From NCBI GenBank assembly GCA_028683835.1, contig JAQUHB010000007.1, positions 37,850-101,849 of the forward strand: a stretch of DNA of 64,000 bases, given 5' to 3'. This document shows positions 1-8,722 of the stretch, one piece after another. The stretch's first letter is position 1, and each line of letters starts with the position of its first letter. Both the position numbers and the translations under genes were made by a program. This stretch comes from Sulfurimonadaceae bacterium (GTDB lineage Bacteria; Campylobacterota; Campylobacteria; Campylobacterales; Sulfurimonadaceae). The notes under the pieces were generated by a model. It did no database searches, was not told the DNA's origin, and worked only from the letters and a program-made list of their open reading frames with translations.

Positions 1-104
1 TAGCTAAGAAAACTGTTAAACCAACTGAAGAGAATCCAAAAGGCGGCTTTATTAATAAAGAGATGCCAATTGATGCTTCAAACGTACGTAAAGTGGAGGC
101 ATAA
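1..104 (+). CDS. rplX: Ribosomal protein L24, C-terminal end (partial)
   Basis: The window opens inside this gene. Reading from base 3 gives a basic tail ending in SNVRKVEA and a TAA stop, typical of the bacterial L24 C-terminus. L24 is an assembly-initiating protein of the 50S subunit. It lies three bases upstream of the L5 start, which is the canonical spc operon order (L14-L24-L5-S14). The identification rests partly on this context, since only about 33 residues are visible. Confidence 0.88.
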   Translation, partial: AKKTVKPTEENPKGGFINKEMPIDASNVRKVEA

Positions 105-107
105 TTC

Positions 108-653
108 ATGGCACGTTTAAAAGATAAATATCTTGCAATGAAACCTGAACTACAAAAAGAGCTTGCAATCGCAAACATCATGGATGTTCCTGCTGTTGAT
201 AAGATCATGATAAGTGTTGGTGCTGGTTTTGCTATGAAAGATAACAAACTAATCCAAAACATAGAAGACACGATAACTGCAATCGCAGGACAACGTGCTA
301 CTACTGTTATCGCAAAGAAATCTGTTGCAGGTTTTAAAGTGCGTGAAGGTATGCCTGTAGGTGTTAAAGTTACATTACGTGGCGAAAACATGTACAACTT
401 CCTTGACCGTTTGATTGCTATCGCACTTCCACGTGTGAAGGATTTCCGTGGTGTTGCTCGTAACGGTTTTGATGGTCGTGGTAACTACAACTTTGGTTTG
501 CAAGAACAACTAATCTTCCCAGAAGTTAGTTATGATTCAATTATGCAGATTCACGGTATGAATATTACTATCGTAACTACTGGTTCAGACGATAAACAAG
601 CGTTTACTTTGTTGGAAAAACTTGGTATGCCGTTTGCAAAAGGAAGAGAATAA
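108..653 (+). CDS. rplE: 50S ribosomal protein L5
   Basis: Full-length L5 (181 residues, the usual size), which binds 5S rRNA and contacts the P-site tRNA in the central protuberance. Family landmarks are the [11 protein letters not shown] segment, the loop with [17 protein letters not shown], and the [19 protein letters not shown] region followed by [10 protein letters not shown]. It sits between L24 and S14, and its stop shares one base with the S14 start (TAATG), implying translational coupling. In E. coli the S8 repressor acts at the L5 start; no such structure is obvious immediately upstream of this start. Confidence 0.98.
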   Translation: MARLKDKYLAMKPELQKELAIANIMDVPAVDKIMISVGAGFAMKDNKLIQNIEDTITAIAGQRATTVIAKKSVAGFKVREGMPVGVKVTLRGENMYNFLDRLIAIALPRVKDFRGVARNGFDGRGNYNFGLQEQLIFPEVSYDSIMQIHGMNITIVTTGSDDKQAFTLLEKLGMPFAKGRE

Positions 654-838
654 TGGCTAAGAAGTCAATGATCGCGAAAGCGAATAGAACTCCTAAATTC
701 AAAGTTCGTGGTTACACACGTTGTCAGATCTGTGGTCGTCCACACTCTGTACTACGTGATTTCGGTATCTGTCGCGTTTGCTTTAGAAAAATGGCAAATG
801 AAGGGTTAATCCCAGGCGTTAGAAAGTCTTCTTGGTAA
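653..838 (+). CDS. rpsN: 30S ribosomal protein S14, zinc-binding type Z
   Basis: Short, 61-residue S14. Two CxxC pairs (CQIC and CRVC, about 15 residues apart) form the zinc ribbon that marks the C+ (type Z) form; the longer ~100-residue S14 without cysteines is the alternative in many proteobacteria. It starts on the last base of the L5 stop codon. The basic N-terminus [19 protein letters not shown] is normal for the family. A 122-base gap follows before rpsH, unusually long for this operon. Confidence 0.98.
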   Translation: MAKKSMIAKANRTPKFKVRGYTRCQICGRPHSVLRDFGICRVCFRKMANEGLIPGVRKSSW

Positions 839-960
839 GAAACACTATGTTTTTTGCTTCCCTCTGAGGGAAACAAGGCATTAGTCTAGTGAAAAGGAGT
901 TGTTCTTTTCGCGTACCAATGTTGAAACTACTGACTGCTTAATAGCAACAAGGAAAATAA
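839..960 (+). promoter_or_regulatory. Structured spacer between rpsN and rpsH
   Basis: This is the only long gap in the spc operon here. It holds two inverted repeats: TTCCCT-CTG-AGGGAA at 858-872 and GAAAAG-N8-CTTTTC at 891-910. The second contains an AAGGAG that looks like a ribosome site but has no start codon in register. A genuine site (AAGGA) precedes the rpsH ATG at 961. The spacer may be an autoregulatory leader, perhaps for S8, an RNA processing site, or an internal promoter region; nothing visible decides between these. Confidence 0.4.
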
Positions 961-1356
961 ATGATTAATGATTTAATTGCAGATGCGTTAACACGCGTTC
1001 GTAATGCTGCTATGCGTAGACTTGATGTGACTACTTTAGTTCACAACAAATCTGTTGAAGCAATAGCAAACATATTAGTAGAAAAAGGTTATATTGAAAG
1101 TTGTAACGTTGTTGAAGATGGCGTTAAGAAAACTATCAATGTTGTTTTAAAGTATGATGAAAATGGTAAAACTGTAATCAATGAATTGAAACGTATATCT
1201 AAGCCAGGTCGCCGTGTTTATAAACAAGCATCTGAAATCAAGCGTTTCAAAAACGGTTATGGAACAATCATAGTAAGTACATCAAAGGGCGTAATCACTA
1301 ACGATAAAGCACATGAGCTTAACGTTGGCGGCGAAGTTCTTTGTACAGTATGGTAG
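961..1356 (+). CDS. rpsH: 30S ribosomal protein S8
   Basis: Full-length S8 (131 residues), a primary 16S rRNA binder of the central domain. It begins [16 protein letters not shown] and contains the family signature [10 protein letters not shown] and the C-terminal rRNA-contact segment [29 protein letters not shown]. Its start is preceded by AAGGA. S8 is the known repressor of the spc operon in E. coli, so the structured 122-base spacer upstream is worth noting. L6 follows after 10 bases. Confidence 0.98.
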   Translation: MINDLIADALTRVRNAAMRRLDVTTLVHNKSVEAIANILVEKGYIESCNVVEDGVKKTINVVLKYDENGKTVINELKRISKPGRRVYKQASEIKRFKNGYGTIIVSTSKGVITNDKAHELNVGGEVLCTVW

Positions 1357-1366
1357 GGGGTAGAAG

Positions 1367-1903
1367 ATGAGTCGTATTGGAAAACTTCCTATAGTAGTTA
1401 CTTCAGATATTAAAGTTACAGTTGATGGTTCTATCATTACTTTTGCAAAAGGTTCAAACAGTGTCAATTTAGATACTAAAGGAAATGTTGGTATCGCTCT
1501 TGAAGATAACACTTTAACTTTTAGCACAAAATCAGATGCACGTGCAGATCGCGCATTTTGGGGAACTTACCGTGCTTTAGCTGCAAATATTGTAACTGGT
1601 TTGACAACTGGATATACAAAGCAATTAGAGATCAATGGTGTTGGTTACCGTGCTGCAGTAAATGGCAGTGTACTTAATCTTCAACTTGGTTTTTCTCATG
1701 ATATTAACTTTGAAATTCCTGCTGGCGTTGAAGTTTCTGTAGATAAAAACGTTATTACTGTTAAAGGTATAAACAAACAAGAGATTGGTCAAATTTGTGC
1801 TGAGATCCGCGCATTCCGTCCACCAGAGCCTTACAAGGGTAAAGGTGTTAAATATGTTGGTGAAGTTATCGTGCGTAAAGCCGGTAAAACATCTAAGAAA
1901 TAA
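1367..1903 (+). CDS. rplF: 50S ribosomal protein L6
   Basis: 178-residue L6, made of two copies of the same alpha/beta fold, located near the sarcin-ricin loop and the factor-binding site. It starts [11 protein letters not shown] and carries the typical C-terminal motif [16 protein letters not shown]. The start has a good GGGG-type ribosome site in the short spacer after S8, and L18 follows 14 bases later. Nothing unusual. Confidence 0.98.
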   Translation: MSRIGKLPIVVTSDIKVTVDGSIITFAKGSNSVNLDTKGNVGIALEDNTLTFSTKSDARADRAFWGTYRALAANIVTGLTTGYTKQLEINGVGYRAAVNGSVLNLQLGFSHDINFEIPAGVEVSVDKNVITVKGINKQEIGQICAEIRAFRPPEPYKGKGVKYVGEVIVRKAGKTSKK

Positions 1904-1917
1904 GGGGAGGTAGTTAA

Positions 1918-2274
1918 ATGAATGTTAAAGTAATGAAACAAAAACTAGCTAAGCGTATTAAACGTAAGCGTAGTATTCGTTCAAAAATTTCTGGTTGCGC
2001 TACACTTCCTCGTGTTTCTGTATTCCGTTCAAACAGATATTTGAGTGCACAAGCGATTGATGATACTGCTTCAGTAACATTAGCGGCTATCCATTCAAAA
2101 GCAAATGGTCTTCGTGCAAACAAAGACGGTGCTGCTGCATTAGGTGCTGCATTCGCTGCAACATTAAAAGCTGCTGGTATAACTGCAATCGTTTTTGATC
2201 GTAATGGTTACCAATATCACGGCGTTATCGCTGCGTTTGGTGAAGCTCTTCGTGCAAACGAAATTAAGTTCTAG
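1918..2274 (+). CDS. rplR: 50S ribosomal protein L18
   Basis: 118-residue L18, a 5S rRNA-binding protein of the central protuberance. The basic N-terminus ([15 protein letters not shown]) is followed by [19 protein letters not shown] and the C-terminal [20 protein letters not shown], all characteristic. The ATG is preceded by AGGGGAGGT, a strong ribosome site. It is part of the same transcription unit, with S5 starting 5 bases after the stop. Confidence 0.98.
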   Translation: MNVKVMKQKLAKRIKRKRSIRSKISGCATLPRVSVFRSNRYLSAQAIDDTASVTLAAIHSKANGLRANKDGAAALGAAFAATLKAAGITAIVFDRNGYQYHGVIAAFGEALRANEIKF

Positions 2275-2279
2275 GGGTC

Positions 2280-2723
2280 ATGATGCAAATCAATAGAGAA
2301 GATTTTGAAGAATCAATCGTAAATATTGGTCGTGTGACCAAAGTTGTAAAAGGTGGTAGACGCTTCCGTTTTACTGCACTTATAGTTGTCGGTAACAAAA
2401 ATGGTACTGTCGGTTATGGTGTTGGTAAAGCTAAAGAGGTACCAGACGCTATTCGTAAAGCAGTTGATAATGCATTTAAAAACTTAACTACTGTTAAGAT
2501 TAAAGGTACAACAATCGCTCATGATATAGAGTGCAAATATAACGCAAGCCGTGTTCTTTTGAAGCCAGCTTCAGAAGGTACGGGTGTTATCGCCGGTGGA
2601 GCTGCTCGTCCAGTTCTAGAATTAGCAGGTATCAAAGATGTCTTGACTAAATCAATCGGTTCTAACAATCCAAATACTTTGGTACGTGCTACTATCGATG
2701 CACTATCAAAAATTAAAGGATAA
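2280..2723 (+). CDS. rpsE: 30S ribosomal protein S5
   Basis: 147-residue S5, involved in decoding accuracy and mRNA unwinding at the entry site. It has the N-terminal double-stranded RNA-binding-like fold ([24 protein letters not shown]) and the C-terminal [19 protein letters not shown] motif. There are two consecutive ATG codons (2280 and 2283) with a GGGG ribosome site just upstream, so the first residue is uncertain by one. The next gene is L15 after only three bases: L30 (rpmD), which lies here in E. coli, is absent. Confidence 0.97.
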   Translation: MMQINREDFEESIVNIGRVTKVVKGGRRFRFTALIVVGNKNGTVGYGVGKAKEVPDAIRKAVDNAFKNLTTVKIKGTTIAHDIECKYNASRVLLKPASEGTGVIAGGAARPVLELAGIKDVLTKSIGSNNPNTLVRATIDALSKIKG

Positions 2724-2726
2724 TTT

Positions 2727-3125
2727 ATGGCATTAGAAAACTTAACTCCTGCTCCTGGTTCTGTTGCAAACAGAAAAAGAATTGGCCGTGGTCACGCAAG
2801 TGGTACTGGTAAAACTTCAGGAAAAGGCCATAAAGGTCAAAAAGCTCGTTCAGGTTACAATGCAAAACGTAACTTCGAGGGTGGACAACAGCCTTTGGCT
2901 CGCCGTTTACCAAAAATCGGGTTTACTGTGCTAAATAATAAACCATATGTAATCAATGTTGAGCGTATTACAGCTGTTGCTGAGCTTGCAGAGATCACTA
3001 TGGAAACAATCCGTTCAGTGCACAAACTTGGAAAATCTGTTGTTAGAGTGAAACTTGTTGGTTCAACTGCTAAAGATTTAGCATCTAAAATCAAAGACGA
3101 AAACGTTTTAACTACAGGTAAATAA
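2727..3125 (+). CDS. rplO: 50S ribosomal protein L15
   Basis: 132-residue L15, a late 50S assembly protein. The glycine-rich basic N-terminus ([21 protein letters not shown]) and [15 protein letters not shown] are the family signature. It directly follows S5 with no rpmD between them, a loss common in Campylobacterota. It is followed after two bases by secY, which begins with GTG. Confidence 0.97.
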   Translation: MALENLTPAPGSVANRKRIGRGHASGTGKTSGKGHKGQKARSGYNAKRNFEGGQQPLARRLPKIGFTVLNNKPYVINVERITAVAELAEITMETIRSVHKLGKSVVRVKLVGSTAKDLASKIKDENVLTTGK

Positions 3126-3127
3126 CT

Positions 3128-4390
3128 GTGAACAAAAATCTCGTAAATAAGATACTTATTACGGTTGGTTTTTTGTTCATCTACCGCTTACTGGCATATG
3201 TGCCGGTACCCGGTGTTGATGCTTCTGTCATCGCTTCTTTCTTCAATACCCACAACAATGATGCTTTAGGACTTATGAATATGTTCAGTGGTAACGCTGT
3301 ACAACGTATGTCTATTATCTCACTTGGAATTATGCCTTATATCACTGCTTCGATTATTATGGAGCTTTTAGCGGCTACTTTTCCTACTCTTGCTCAAATG
3401 AAAAAAGAGCGTGATGGTATGGTGAAATATATGCAAATCATTCGTTATGCGACTATTGTTATTACAATTGTTCAGGCTATTGGTGTGAGTATCGGTTTAC
3501 AAAGTATGACAGGACCGACAGGTAATAGTGCTATCTTGATAGATCACAATACTTTTATTTTATTGTCTGCAGTTTCAATGCTTGCTGGAACTATGCTTCT
3601 TATGTGGATTGGAGAACAGATAACACAAGGTGGAATCGGAAACGGGATCTCTTTGATTATCTTTGCCGGTATCGTATCTGGCATTCCGACAGCAATCGGG
3701 CATACGTTTACAATGATCAATACAGGTGAGATGAACTTCTTTACTCTTCTTGCAGTAATTGCTCTTATTCTTGGAACTATCGGTGTTATCATCTATGTCG
3801 AACTTGGTGAACGTCGTATTCCTGTGACATACGCGAAAAAAACTATGATGCAAAATCAGAATAAACGCGTTATGAACTATATCCCTATTAAAGTGAATCT
3901 TGCTGGTGTTATTCCGGTTATCTTTGCTAGTGCAATTTTGATGTTCCCTATGACAGTGCTTTCAAGCTCTCATAATCCAACAATTCAAGCAGTAGCAGAT
4001 TACCTACATCCAGGTGGATACTTTTTTAACTTTTTAACTTTTGTATTTGTTGTGTTTTTTGCGTTCTTTTACTCATCAATCACTTTCAATGCAAAAGATA
4101 TCTCTGAAAATTTAAAACGTCAAGGCGGCTTTATTCCTGGTATTCGTACGGGAGAAGCTACTAAAAACTTTTTAAATTTAACTGCCGGTAATCTTACTTT
4201 TACGGGTGCTCTTTACCTTGGTCTGGTTGCTACTTTACCTTTTATGATTATAAAAGGTATGGGTGTGCCATTTTACTTTGGTGGAACTGCAGTTTTGATC
4301 GTTGTCCAGGTTGCGCTTGATACAATGAGAAAAATTGAAGCTCAGATCTATATGAGTAAGTATCAAACACTAAGTGCGGTTGGTTTGTAA
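3128..4390 (+). CDS. secY: Preprotein translocase subunit SecY
   Basis: 420-residue channel subunit of the Sec translocon, with about ten hydrophobic spans. Signatures include the first membrane helix with RLLAYVPVPGVD, the GIGNGISLIIFAGIV segment of helix 4-5, and the cytosolic loop GERRIPVTYAKK that docks SecA and the ribosome. The start is GTG at 3128, two bases after the L15 stop, so translation is probably coupled. Length and domain order are normal. Confidence 0.98.
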   Translation: MNKNLVNKILITVGFLFIYRLLAYVPVPGVDASVIASFFNTHNNDALGLMNMFSGNAVQRMSIISLGIMPYITASIIMELLAATFPTLAQMKKERDGMVKYMQIIRYATIVITIVQAIGVSIGLQSMTGPTGNSAILIDHNTFILLSAVSMLAGTMLLMWIGEQITQGGIGNGISLIIFAGIVSGIPTAIGHTFTMINTGEMNFFTLLAVIALILGTIGVIIYVELGERRIPVTYAKKTMMQNQNKRVMNYIPIKVNLAGVIPVIFASAILMFPMTVLSSSHNPTIQAVADYLHPGGYFFNFLTFVFVVFFAFFYSSITFNAKDISENLKRQGGFIPGIRTGEATKNFLNLTAGNLTFTGALYLGLVATLPFMIIKGMGVPFYFGGTAVLIVVQVALDTMRKIEAQIYMSKYQTLSAVGL

Positions 4391-4392
4391 AA

Positions 4393-5160
4393 ATGGCAAT
4401 TGCTATTAGAAAACCACAAGAGATTGAAAAACTTCGCGCTGCTAACAAAATTGTTGGCGGCGCTCTGCAACTTCTGAGAGAAAATACAAAAGTAGGCATT
4501 TCATTAAAAGAGCTTGATAGAATGGCAGAGGATTATATCCGTTCACATGGCGCAAAACCATCTTTTAAAGGTTTGTACGGTTTTCCAAATGCTGTTTGCA
4601 CTTCGCTTAATGAGGTTATCATTCACGGTATCCCGACTGATTATAAGCTCCAAGAGGGTGATGTGATCGGTTTTGATATTGGGACTGAACTTGATGGTTA
4701 TTTTGGAGATGCAGCTATATCTGTAGGAGTTGGTAAGATAAATCCAGAGGATGAAGCATTGATCGCCTGTGCGAAAGATACGCTCTATCATGCGATTGAA
4801 AATATCAAAGATGGGATGCGCTTTAAAGAGCTCTCCTATTTAATGGAACAGTTTATATTATCTAGAGGTTTTGTACCTTTGAAAAATTTTTGTGGTCATG
4901 GCATAGGTAAAAAACCTCATGAAGAACCTGAAATTCCAAACTATCTTGATGGAGCGAATCCTAAAGCTGGTCCAAAGATCAAAAATGGGATGGTTTTTTG
5001 TTTAGAGCCTATGATTTGTCAAAAAGAAACTAAGCCTATTATTAGAGCTAATGGTTGGGATGTAGTTAGTACCGATGGTTTACGCGGTTCACATTATGAG
5101 CATACTGTCGCTATAGTTGACGGCAGAGCTGAAATATTATCTCTACAACAAGAGAAATAA
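4393..5160 (+). CDS. map: Methionine aminopeptidase, type I
   Basis: 255 residues; removes the N-terminal methionine of nascent proteins. The five metal ligands of the pita-bread fold can be seen: two Asp in [15 protein letters not shown], His in [13 protein letters not shown], Glu in VFCLEPM, and Glu in HYEHTVAI. There is no N-terminal zinc-finger or SH3-binding extension, so this is the short class Ia enzyme. It lies between secY (2-base spacer) and infA (10-base spacer), as in many bacteria. Confidence 0.97.
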   Translation: MAIAIRKPQEIEKLRAANKIVGGALQLLRENTKVGISLKELDRMAEDYIRSHGAKPSFKGLYGFPNAVCTSLNEVIIHGIPTDYKLQEGDVIGFDIGTELDGYFGDAAISVGVGKINPEDEALIACAKDTLYHAIENIKDGMRFKELSYLMEQFILSRGFVPLKNFCGHGIGKKPHEEPEIPNYLDGANPKAGPKIKNGMVFCLEPMICQKETKPIIRANGWDVVSTDGLRGSHYEHTVAIVDGRAEILSLQQEK

Positions 5161-5170
5161 GGATTTAAAG

Positions 5171-5389
5171 ATGGCAAAATCAGACGTTATCGAAGTTGAT
5201 GGCAAGATTATTGAAGCTTTACCAAATGCAACGTTTCGTGTAGAGCTGGATAATGGTCACATCATATTGTGTCATATCGCTGGAAAAATGCGTATGCACT
5301 ATATAAAGATATTACCGGGTGACCGTGTAAAACTCGAACTTACTCCATACTCACTTGACAAAGGTCGCATTACTTATAGATATAAGTAA
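5171..5389 (+). CDS. infA: Translation initiation factor IF-1
   Basis: 72-residue OB-fold protein that blocks the ribosomal A site during initiation. It starts [20 protein letters not shown] and contains [21 protein letters not shown] and [16 protein letters not shown], nearly invariant in the family. An in-frame start further upstream exists, but the ATG at 5171 with AAGGA upstream gives the standard protein. It is the last gene of the spc run here; the usual rpmJ-rpsM-rpsK-rpsD-rpoA-rplQ block does not follow. Confidence 0.98.
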   Translation: MAKSDVIEVDGKIIEALPNATFRVELDNGHIILCHIAGKMRMHYIKILPGDRVKLELTPYSLDKGRITYRYK

Positions 5390-5400
5390 GCAGTTTCACT

Positions 5401-5412
5401 TTTACATGTAAG
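5401..5412. repeat. TTTACATGTAAG palindromic motif, copy 1
   Basis: Near-perfect 12-base palindrome just after infA, in the convergent gap between infA and the rhodanese gene. A weaker copy (TTTCATGTAAG) lies at 5422-5432. The same word recurs in other intergenic gaps of this window (7692, 23872). Confidence 0.5.
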
Positions 5413-5416
5413 ATTT

Positions 5417-5436
5417 ATCTCTTTCATGTAAGAGAT
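5417..5436. terminator. Possible bidirectional terminator between infA and the rhodanese gene
   Basis: Inverted repeat ATCTCT-N8-AGAGAT in the 46-base convergent gap, followed by TTATTT on the plus strand. The stem is short and AT-rich, so it is a weak candidate, but both flanking genes end here and one structure could serve both. Confidence 0.4.
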
Positions 5437-6320
5437 TATTTAGAAAACATTTCCCATTTAAAACGCTCCATAGGAGTATCTTCACGATTTCCCCATTCAC
5501 GCATAGACGCATCATAAAGTTTTGTATTTTTGAGCCCGAGATAGCTATATAAGATATACCAGTTCATAGAAGCTTCCATCCCGCCTGTGCAGTAAGCGAT
5601 CACTTCATCATCTTTTTTAAGATCATACCCTTTTAAAAATATAGCTTTTATCTCATCATCTTTTCTTAAAGTTTCATCTGTTAAAAACTTATCCTTCCAG
5701 AAACTAGACATGGCACCTTTGATATGTCCTATGCGCTTGACATCCTTTGAAGCTGATGTTCCATAGTAGATTTCAGGTGAACGTGCATCAACCATAGGAA
5801 CCTTGCCTAAAGAGTTTTTCACATAGTTAAGATCAACAAGAATATTTGGATTATAGACAGAGGTGAAGTTTCCATCTTTTGGAGAGCTAGAAGATGTCGA
5901 AGAGAGGATATTACTTTCAAATGTCCACGCGAGGTAACCGCCATTGAGAATAGAAACATTTTTTGCACCATTGACGATGAGAGTAAGTGCCATATAGCTC
6001 TCTTTGAGAAGATCTTTTGGATTTCCATGACCATAGATAACAATATGAGAATTATCATTTATGCCCAAATCTCGAGCCAACTTTTGTACTTCGGCAGGTT
6101 TTTTCATGATGGCATACGAACTAACTTTATAGCGAAACTTTTCAATATCAGTCAAAACAGCATTTTTGATATGTCCGTGTATATAAGTCTGTGAATCCGA
6201 GATATCTAGGATAATAGTATCTTTATTATTCATCTCATTTTTAAGGGTATCTACAGAGATAAAAGCATCATTTGCAAAAAGAGCAGTTCCAAGAACTACG
6301 GAAAGTAAAATAATTTTCAT
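5436..6320 (-). CDS. Periplasmic tandem-rhodanese sulfurtransferase
   Basis: 294 residues with a cleavable signal peptide (MKIILLSVVLGTALFA, cut before NDAF), so it acts in the periplasm. Two rhodanese modules follow: an N-terminal one (about 20-140) whose active loop has no cysteine, and a C-terminal one (about 160-290) with the catalytic cysteine in AYCTGGMEAS. This is the thiosulfate/3-mercaptopyruvate sulfurtransferase (SseA-like) layout. The loop CTGGME departs from the classic CG-GxTA/CRxGxR loops, so the donor substrate cannot be assigned. It overlaps the chorismate mutase stop by one base. Confidence 0.85.
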   Translation of the reverse strand: MKIILLSVVLGTALFANDAFISVDTLKNEMNNKDTIILDISDSQTYIHGHIKNAVLTDIEKFRYKVSSYAIMKKPAEVQKLARDLGINDNSHIVIYGHGNPKDLLKESYMALTLIVNGAKNVSILNGGYLAWTFESNILSSTSSSSPKDGNFTSVYNPNILVDLNYVKNSLGKVPMVDARSPEIYYGTSASKDVKRIGHIKGAMSSFWKDKFLTDETLRKDDEIKAIFLKGYDLKKDDEVIAYCTGGMEASMNWYILYSYLGLKNTKLYDASMREWGNREDTPMERFKWEMFSK

Positions 6321-6619
6321 TAAAAATTGCCGCCGTTTCTGAATTCTGAGATTTCAGACTCTACCATGGCATCAATCATAATCGTATAAAGTTTAGAAAT
6401 AAGGTTTGGAGAAAGATTTAAAGAGAGCGCTTTATGTCGTACGCGTTGCATAACTGCATCCATGCGTTCAGGAGCTTTTACCTCTTCAATACTTTCCTTA
6501 AATGCTGCAGCCTGTTTGACATAACTGTTTCTTTTTGCGATGAGCTCAACGATCTCATCATCTAACTTATCAACTTCGCTTCTGACTTCGTTTAATGACG
6601 TACATTGTTTAATATCCAT
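6320..6619 (-). CDS. Chorismate mutase, AroQ class
   Basis: 99-residue all-helical protein with the AroQ pattern: N-terminal LNEVRSEVDKLDDEIVELIAKR, then VKQAAAFK and a third helix ending DAMVESEISEF. AroQ enzymes convert chorismate to prephenate for Phe/Tyr synthesis; isochorismate-pyruvate lyases share the fold, so the reaction is inferred. It stands alone, not fused to prephenate dehydratase or dehydrogenase. It shares one base with the downstream rhodanese start, an odd pairing of a cytoplasmic and an exported enzyme. AAGGAT precedes the start. Confidence 0.85.
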   Translation of the reverse strand: MDIKQCTSLNEVRSEVDKLDDEIVELIAKRNSYVKQAAAFKESIEEVKAPERMDAVMQRVRHKALSLNLSPNLISKLYTIMIDAMVESEISEFRNGGNF

Positions 6620-6779
6620 TAATTATCCTTTATATGGGGTGTTATTGAAAATTATCCACTTCTAATATTATCTGATAAACTCTAAAAAATAGTGTAAGAA
6701 TAAAAAATAGATTTTCCATTAACACTTTTGTAACTATTATAATATATAATACTTTCACTCCTTAAAGTCAAAGCTTGAT

Positions 6780-6809
6780 TTCCAAGTGATAACCCCTTAT
6801 CACTTGGAA
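6780..6809 (-). terminator. Strong hairpin downstream of the hemerythrin gene
   Basis: A perfect 13-base stem, TTCCAAGTGATAA, with a CCCC loop and its exact complement. It lies 60 bases after the hemerythrin stop and upstream of the chorismate mutase gene. T-rich tracts flank it on both strands, more clearly on the plus side (TCTTTTCG). It is best explained as the hemerythrin transcript terminator. Confidence 0.6.
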
Positions 6810-6868
6810 TCTTTTCGTTTATCTCCACCCCGATGACACTTCAGTGGTAGTTTATTTTTTTTCTTAGC

Positions 6869-7321
6869 TTATATTTCTAAAGTTATAATCGGCCCATCTA
6901 TGGTATCAATTTTATTTTTTTTCAAACTAAAATAGTAGCGCTGATAGTTCATGTCTTCTATTAAAATATGATCGATTAAAGCTTGTTTGGCAATCACTCT
7001 CATTTTCGTTTGAATAATATCAAGACGTGATGGGTCAAGTAAGATGGTAGAAACGGATTTGACAAGTTGGTCATGAAGTTCGAGGTGATATGCCAAGTCA
7101 GGATAGTTGATACTTTTCATAAACTCTTCTTCATCTTTGAAATGTACTTTGATATATTCAAACAGTTCATGTAAAATCGTTCGAATATTTCCTTTTACGT
7201 CTTTACTCTCTTGAAGAGAGAATATTTTATCAACAATATCAAAGAGTTTTTTATGTTGATCATCTATATTTTTAATGCCAAGGGAATATGCATCATCCCA
7301 TTTTATTTTTTGTGATGTCAT
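6869..7321 (-). CDS. Bacteriohemerythrin
   Basis: 150-residue single-domain hemerythrin, an oxygen-binding non-heme diiron protein. The di-iron ligands can be placed: His23 (DDQHKKLF), His60 and Glu64 (VHFKDEEEF), His79 and His83 (YHLELHDQ), and His118/Asp123 (DHILIEDM). There is no signal peptide or fused signalling domain, so it is a cytoplasmic oxygen store, carrier or sensor. Together with the truncated globin and cytochrome bd elsewhere in the window it suggests life at low oxygen. It is probably monocistronic, ending at a hairpin at 6780. Confidence 0.92.
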   Translation of the reverse strand: MTSQKIKWDDAYSLGIKNIDDQHKKLFDIVDKIFSLQESKDVKGNIRTILHELFEYIKVHFKDEEEFMKSINYPDLAYHLELHDQLVKSVSTILLDPSRLDIIQTKMRVIAKQALIDHILIEDMNYQRYYFSLKKNKIDTIDGPIITLEI

Positions 7322-7350
7322 TTGTTTTCACTTTATTTTTAGGTTCATGA

Positions 7351-7662
7351 TTAAAAAAAGAGCCAGATGAGTAGAGCAAACCCTATGATAAGATTTAACC
7401 AACTCACACCATCTTCAAACATCATCTCTAAAGCTTTGTAGTAATAGTGCATTTCAAAACTATTTGGGAGTAAAAGTTGCGTTTTTGCAAAGGAGGTGAG
7501 ATCAGCTCCATAGAAAAAAGCTATCACTTCTGGAACTATAAAAAAGAAGATTACACCTAAAAATCCCCAGATACTTTTTTGCGGTTTCATGGAGGTGAGC
7601 GCCTTTTGTGTTACAGGATTTTGGGCGATTTGTTTTGCTTTTTCTTGTAGTTTTTGTTTCAT
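7351..7662 (-). CDS. Small membrane protein of unknown function
   Basis: 103 residues. A basic, amphipathic N-terminus (MKQKLQEKAKQIAQNPVTQK) is followed by two hydrophobic spans, about 33-52 (FLGVIFFFIVPEVIAFFYG) and about 88-103 (the C-terminal LIIGFALLIWLFF). I do not recognise a named family. It lies 29 bases upstream of the hemerythrin gene on the same strand and may be co-transcribed with it; that neighbourhood is the only functional hint. The start ATG is weakly supported by a preceding A-rich tract. Confidence 0.6.
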   Translation of the reverse strand: MKQKLQEKAKQIAQNPVTQKALTSMKPQKSIWGFLGVIFFFIVPEVIAFFYGADLTSFAKTQLLLPNSFEMHYYYKALEMMFEDGVSWLNLIIGFALLIWLFF

Positions 7663-7691
7663 TTTATAGCTGACTAGAACCTCTTATAGAT

Positions 7692-7703
7692 TTTACATGT
7701 AAA
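7692..7703. repeat. TTTACATGTAAA perfect palindrome, copy 2
   Basis: A perfect 12-base palindrome about 30 bases upstream of the small membrane protein gene, in a 166-base gap. It matches the motif at 5401 and 23872. It could be an operator-like site or an iterated genomic word. Confidence 0.5.
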
Positions 7704-7759
7704 GATACCAAAGATATGCTTTAACTATAGAAATTTATGAGAAAAAAACACTCTTACAC

Positions 7760-7789
7760 AAATTTTTCTTAAGGTGATAAGAAAATTTT
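7760..7789 (-). terminator. AT-rich hairpin downstream of the nuclease gene
   Basis: AAATTTTTCTTA and TAAGAAAATTTT form a 12-base stem with one mismatch around a six-base loop. It lies 40 bases past the stop of the minus-strand nuclease gene, so it probably ends that transcript. The lack of a GC-rich stem keeps confidence moderate. Confidence 0.45.
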
Positions 7790-7828
7790 ATTGCACAATT
7801 TTTAGAAATATAAATCTATATATGAAGG

Positions 7829-8722
7829 TTAATACCCTCTGTAATAGTTATTCATTTTTCTTTTGAATTTTCCTATGAAACTATTATCGTCACTATTGCT
7901 TGTATTTTGGCGATTTTCATATGAGTGGCGACCTTTATTGGAAGGTTTTGGCTGCGGTAATCTTGTAGCATATGATTTCGCAGCTTGGCTCATTTGTGGG
8001 AAAATATTGATACCAGAAATTTTTTCAAGCTCTGCAATACTGATCACTTTATAATCGCGTCCTGGTGCATTTGCTGTTATATATGCAGCTCCTTCACCGC
8101 TAGATGGTATGTAGATCGCTTTAAATATATTTGTTGGTACAAAGACTCTGTTACCAATACGGCGAGGGTGGCTACTAAGATATAGAGGTCCAGTTACAAC
8201 ATAAATATCACCCTTTTTTTTAGCGAGGTAACGGGTAGAACTCTCTATATCTGCCCAGATCCCACTGTTATTATCATGATCTTGGGGAACCATGTTTGCC
8301 AAGCTAAAGCACTCTTCATTACTTTGTCTTTTATCAAAGTCTCCGCTGGGGCTCATGTGACCTCTGTCATATCCTGAATGTAAATAATCTGTGAGTTCGG
8401 CTCTCTCATTAGGTCGAAGATGAACATCTTCATGAAAGTGATCTCCACGTTTAGCTTTTTTTGTTAGCATATTTCTTGTAAGGTGTTCCGCACTCCAAAG
8501 AGGAGTTTTTGTAAGCCCTGAGTGCATAATGGCAAATTGTTCATAACAAATTTCTGTCGTTTTTGGTAAAAGTTGAGCCTTGAGAATATCTGAAGCCGTG
8601 TTGCCATAATAGATACCCTCACATGATGTTGGTGCTGCAGATAAAGAGAGTGTAGTTAAAAGTAAAATAATAAAAAAAAGAAGTTTTTTCAAAAGTTTTC
8701 CTGAATTAAAGTAATATCCCAA
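7829..8722 (-). CDS. Secreted DNA/RNA non-specific endonuclease
   Basis: 297 residues. After a hydrophobic signal segment (about 13-29, ending SLSAAPTSCEG) comes an NUC1/EndA-type beta-beta-alpha-metal nuclease domain. The catalytic His lies in DRGHMSPSGDF, and the metal-binding Asn in NMVPQDHDNNSG. Family members degrade DNA and RNA in a Mg-dependent way outside the cytoplasm, for nutrient recycling or DNA uptake; which applies is unknown. The C-terminus is a low-complexity basic tail (QPKPSNKGRHSYENRQ). The signal segment starts about 12 residues in, so a slightly later start is possible. Confidence 0.88.
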   Translation of the reverse strand: MGYYFNSGKLLKKLLFFIILLLTTLSLSAAPTSCEGIYYGNTASDILKAQLLPKTTEICYEQFAIMHSGLTKTPLWSAEHLTRNMLTKKAKRGDHFHEDVHLRPNERAELTDYLHSGYDRGHMSPSGDFDKRQSNEECFSLANMVPQDHDNNSGIWADIESSTRYLAKKKGDIYVVTGPLYLSSHPRRIGNRVFVPTNIFKAIYIPSSGEGAAYITANAPGRDYKVISIAELEKISGINIFPQMSQAAKSYATRLPQPKPSNKGRHSYENRQNTSNSDDNSFIGKFKRKMNNYYRGY

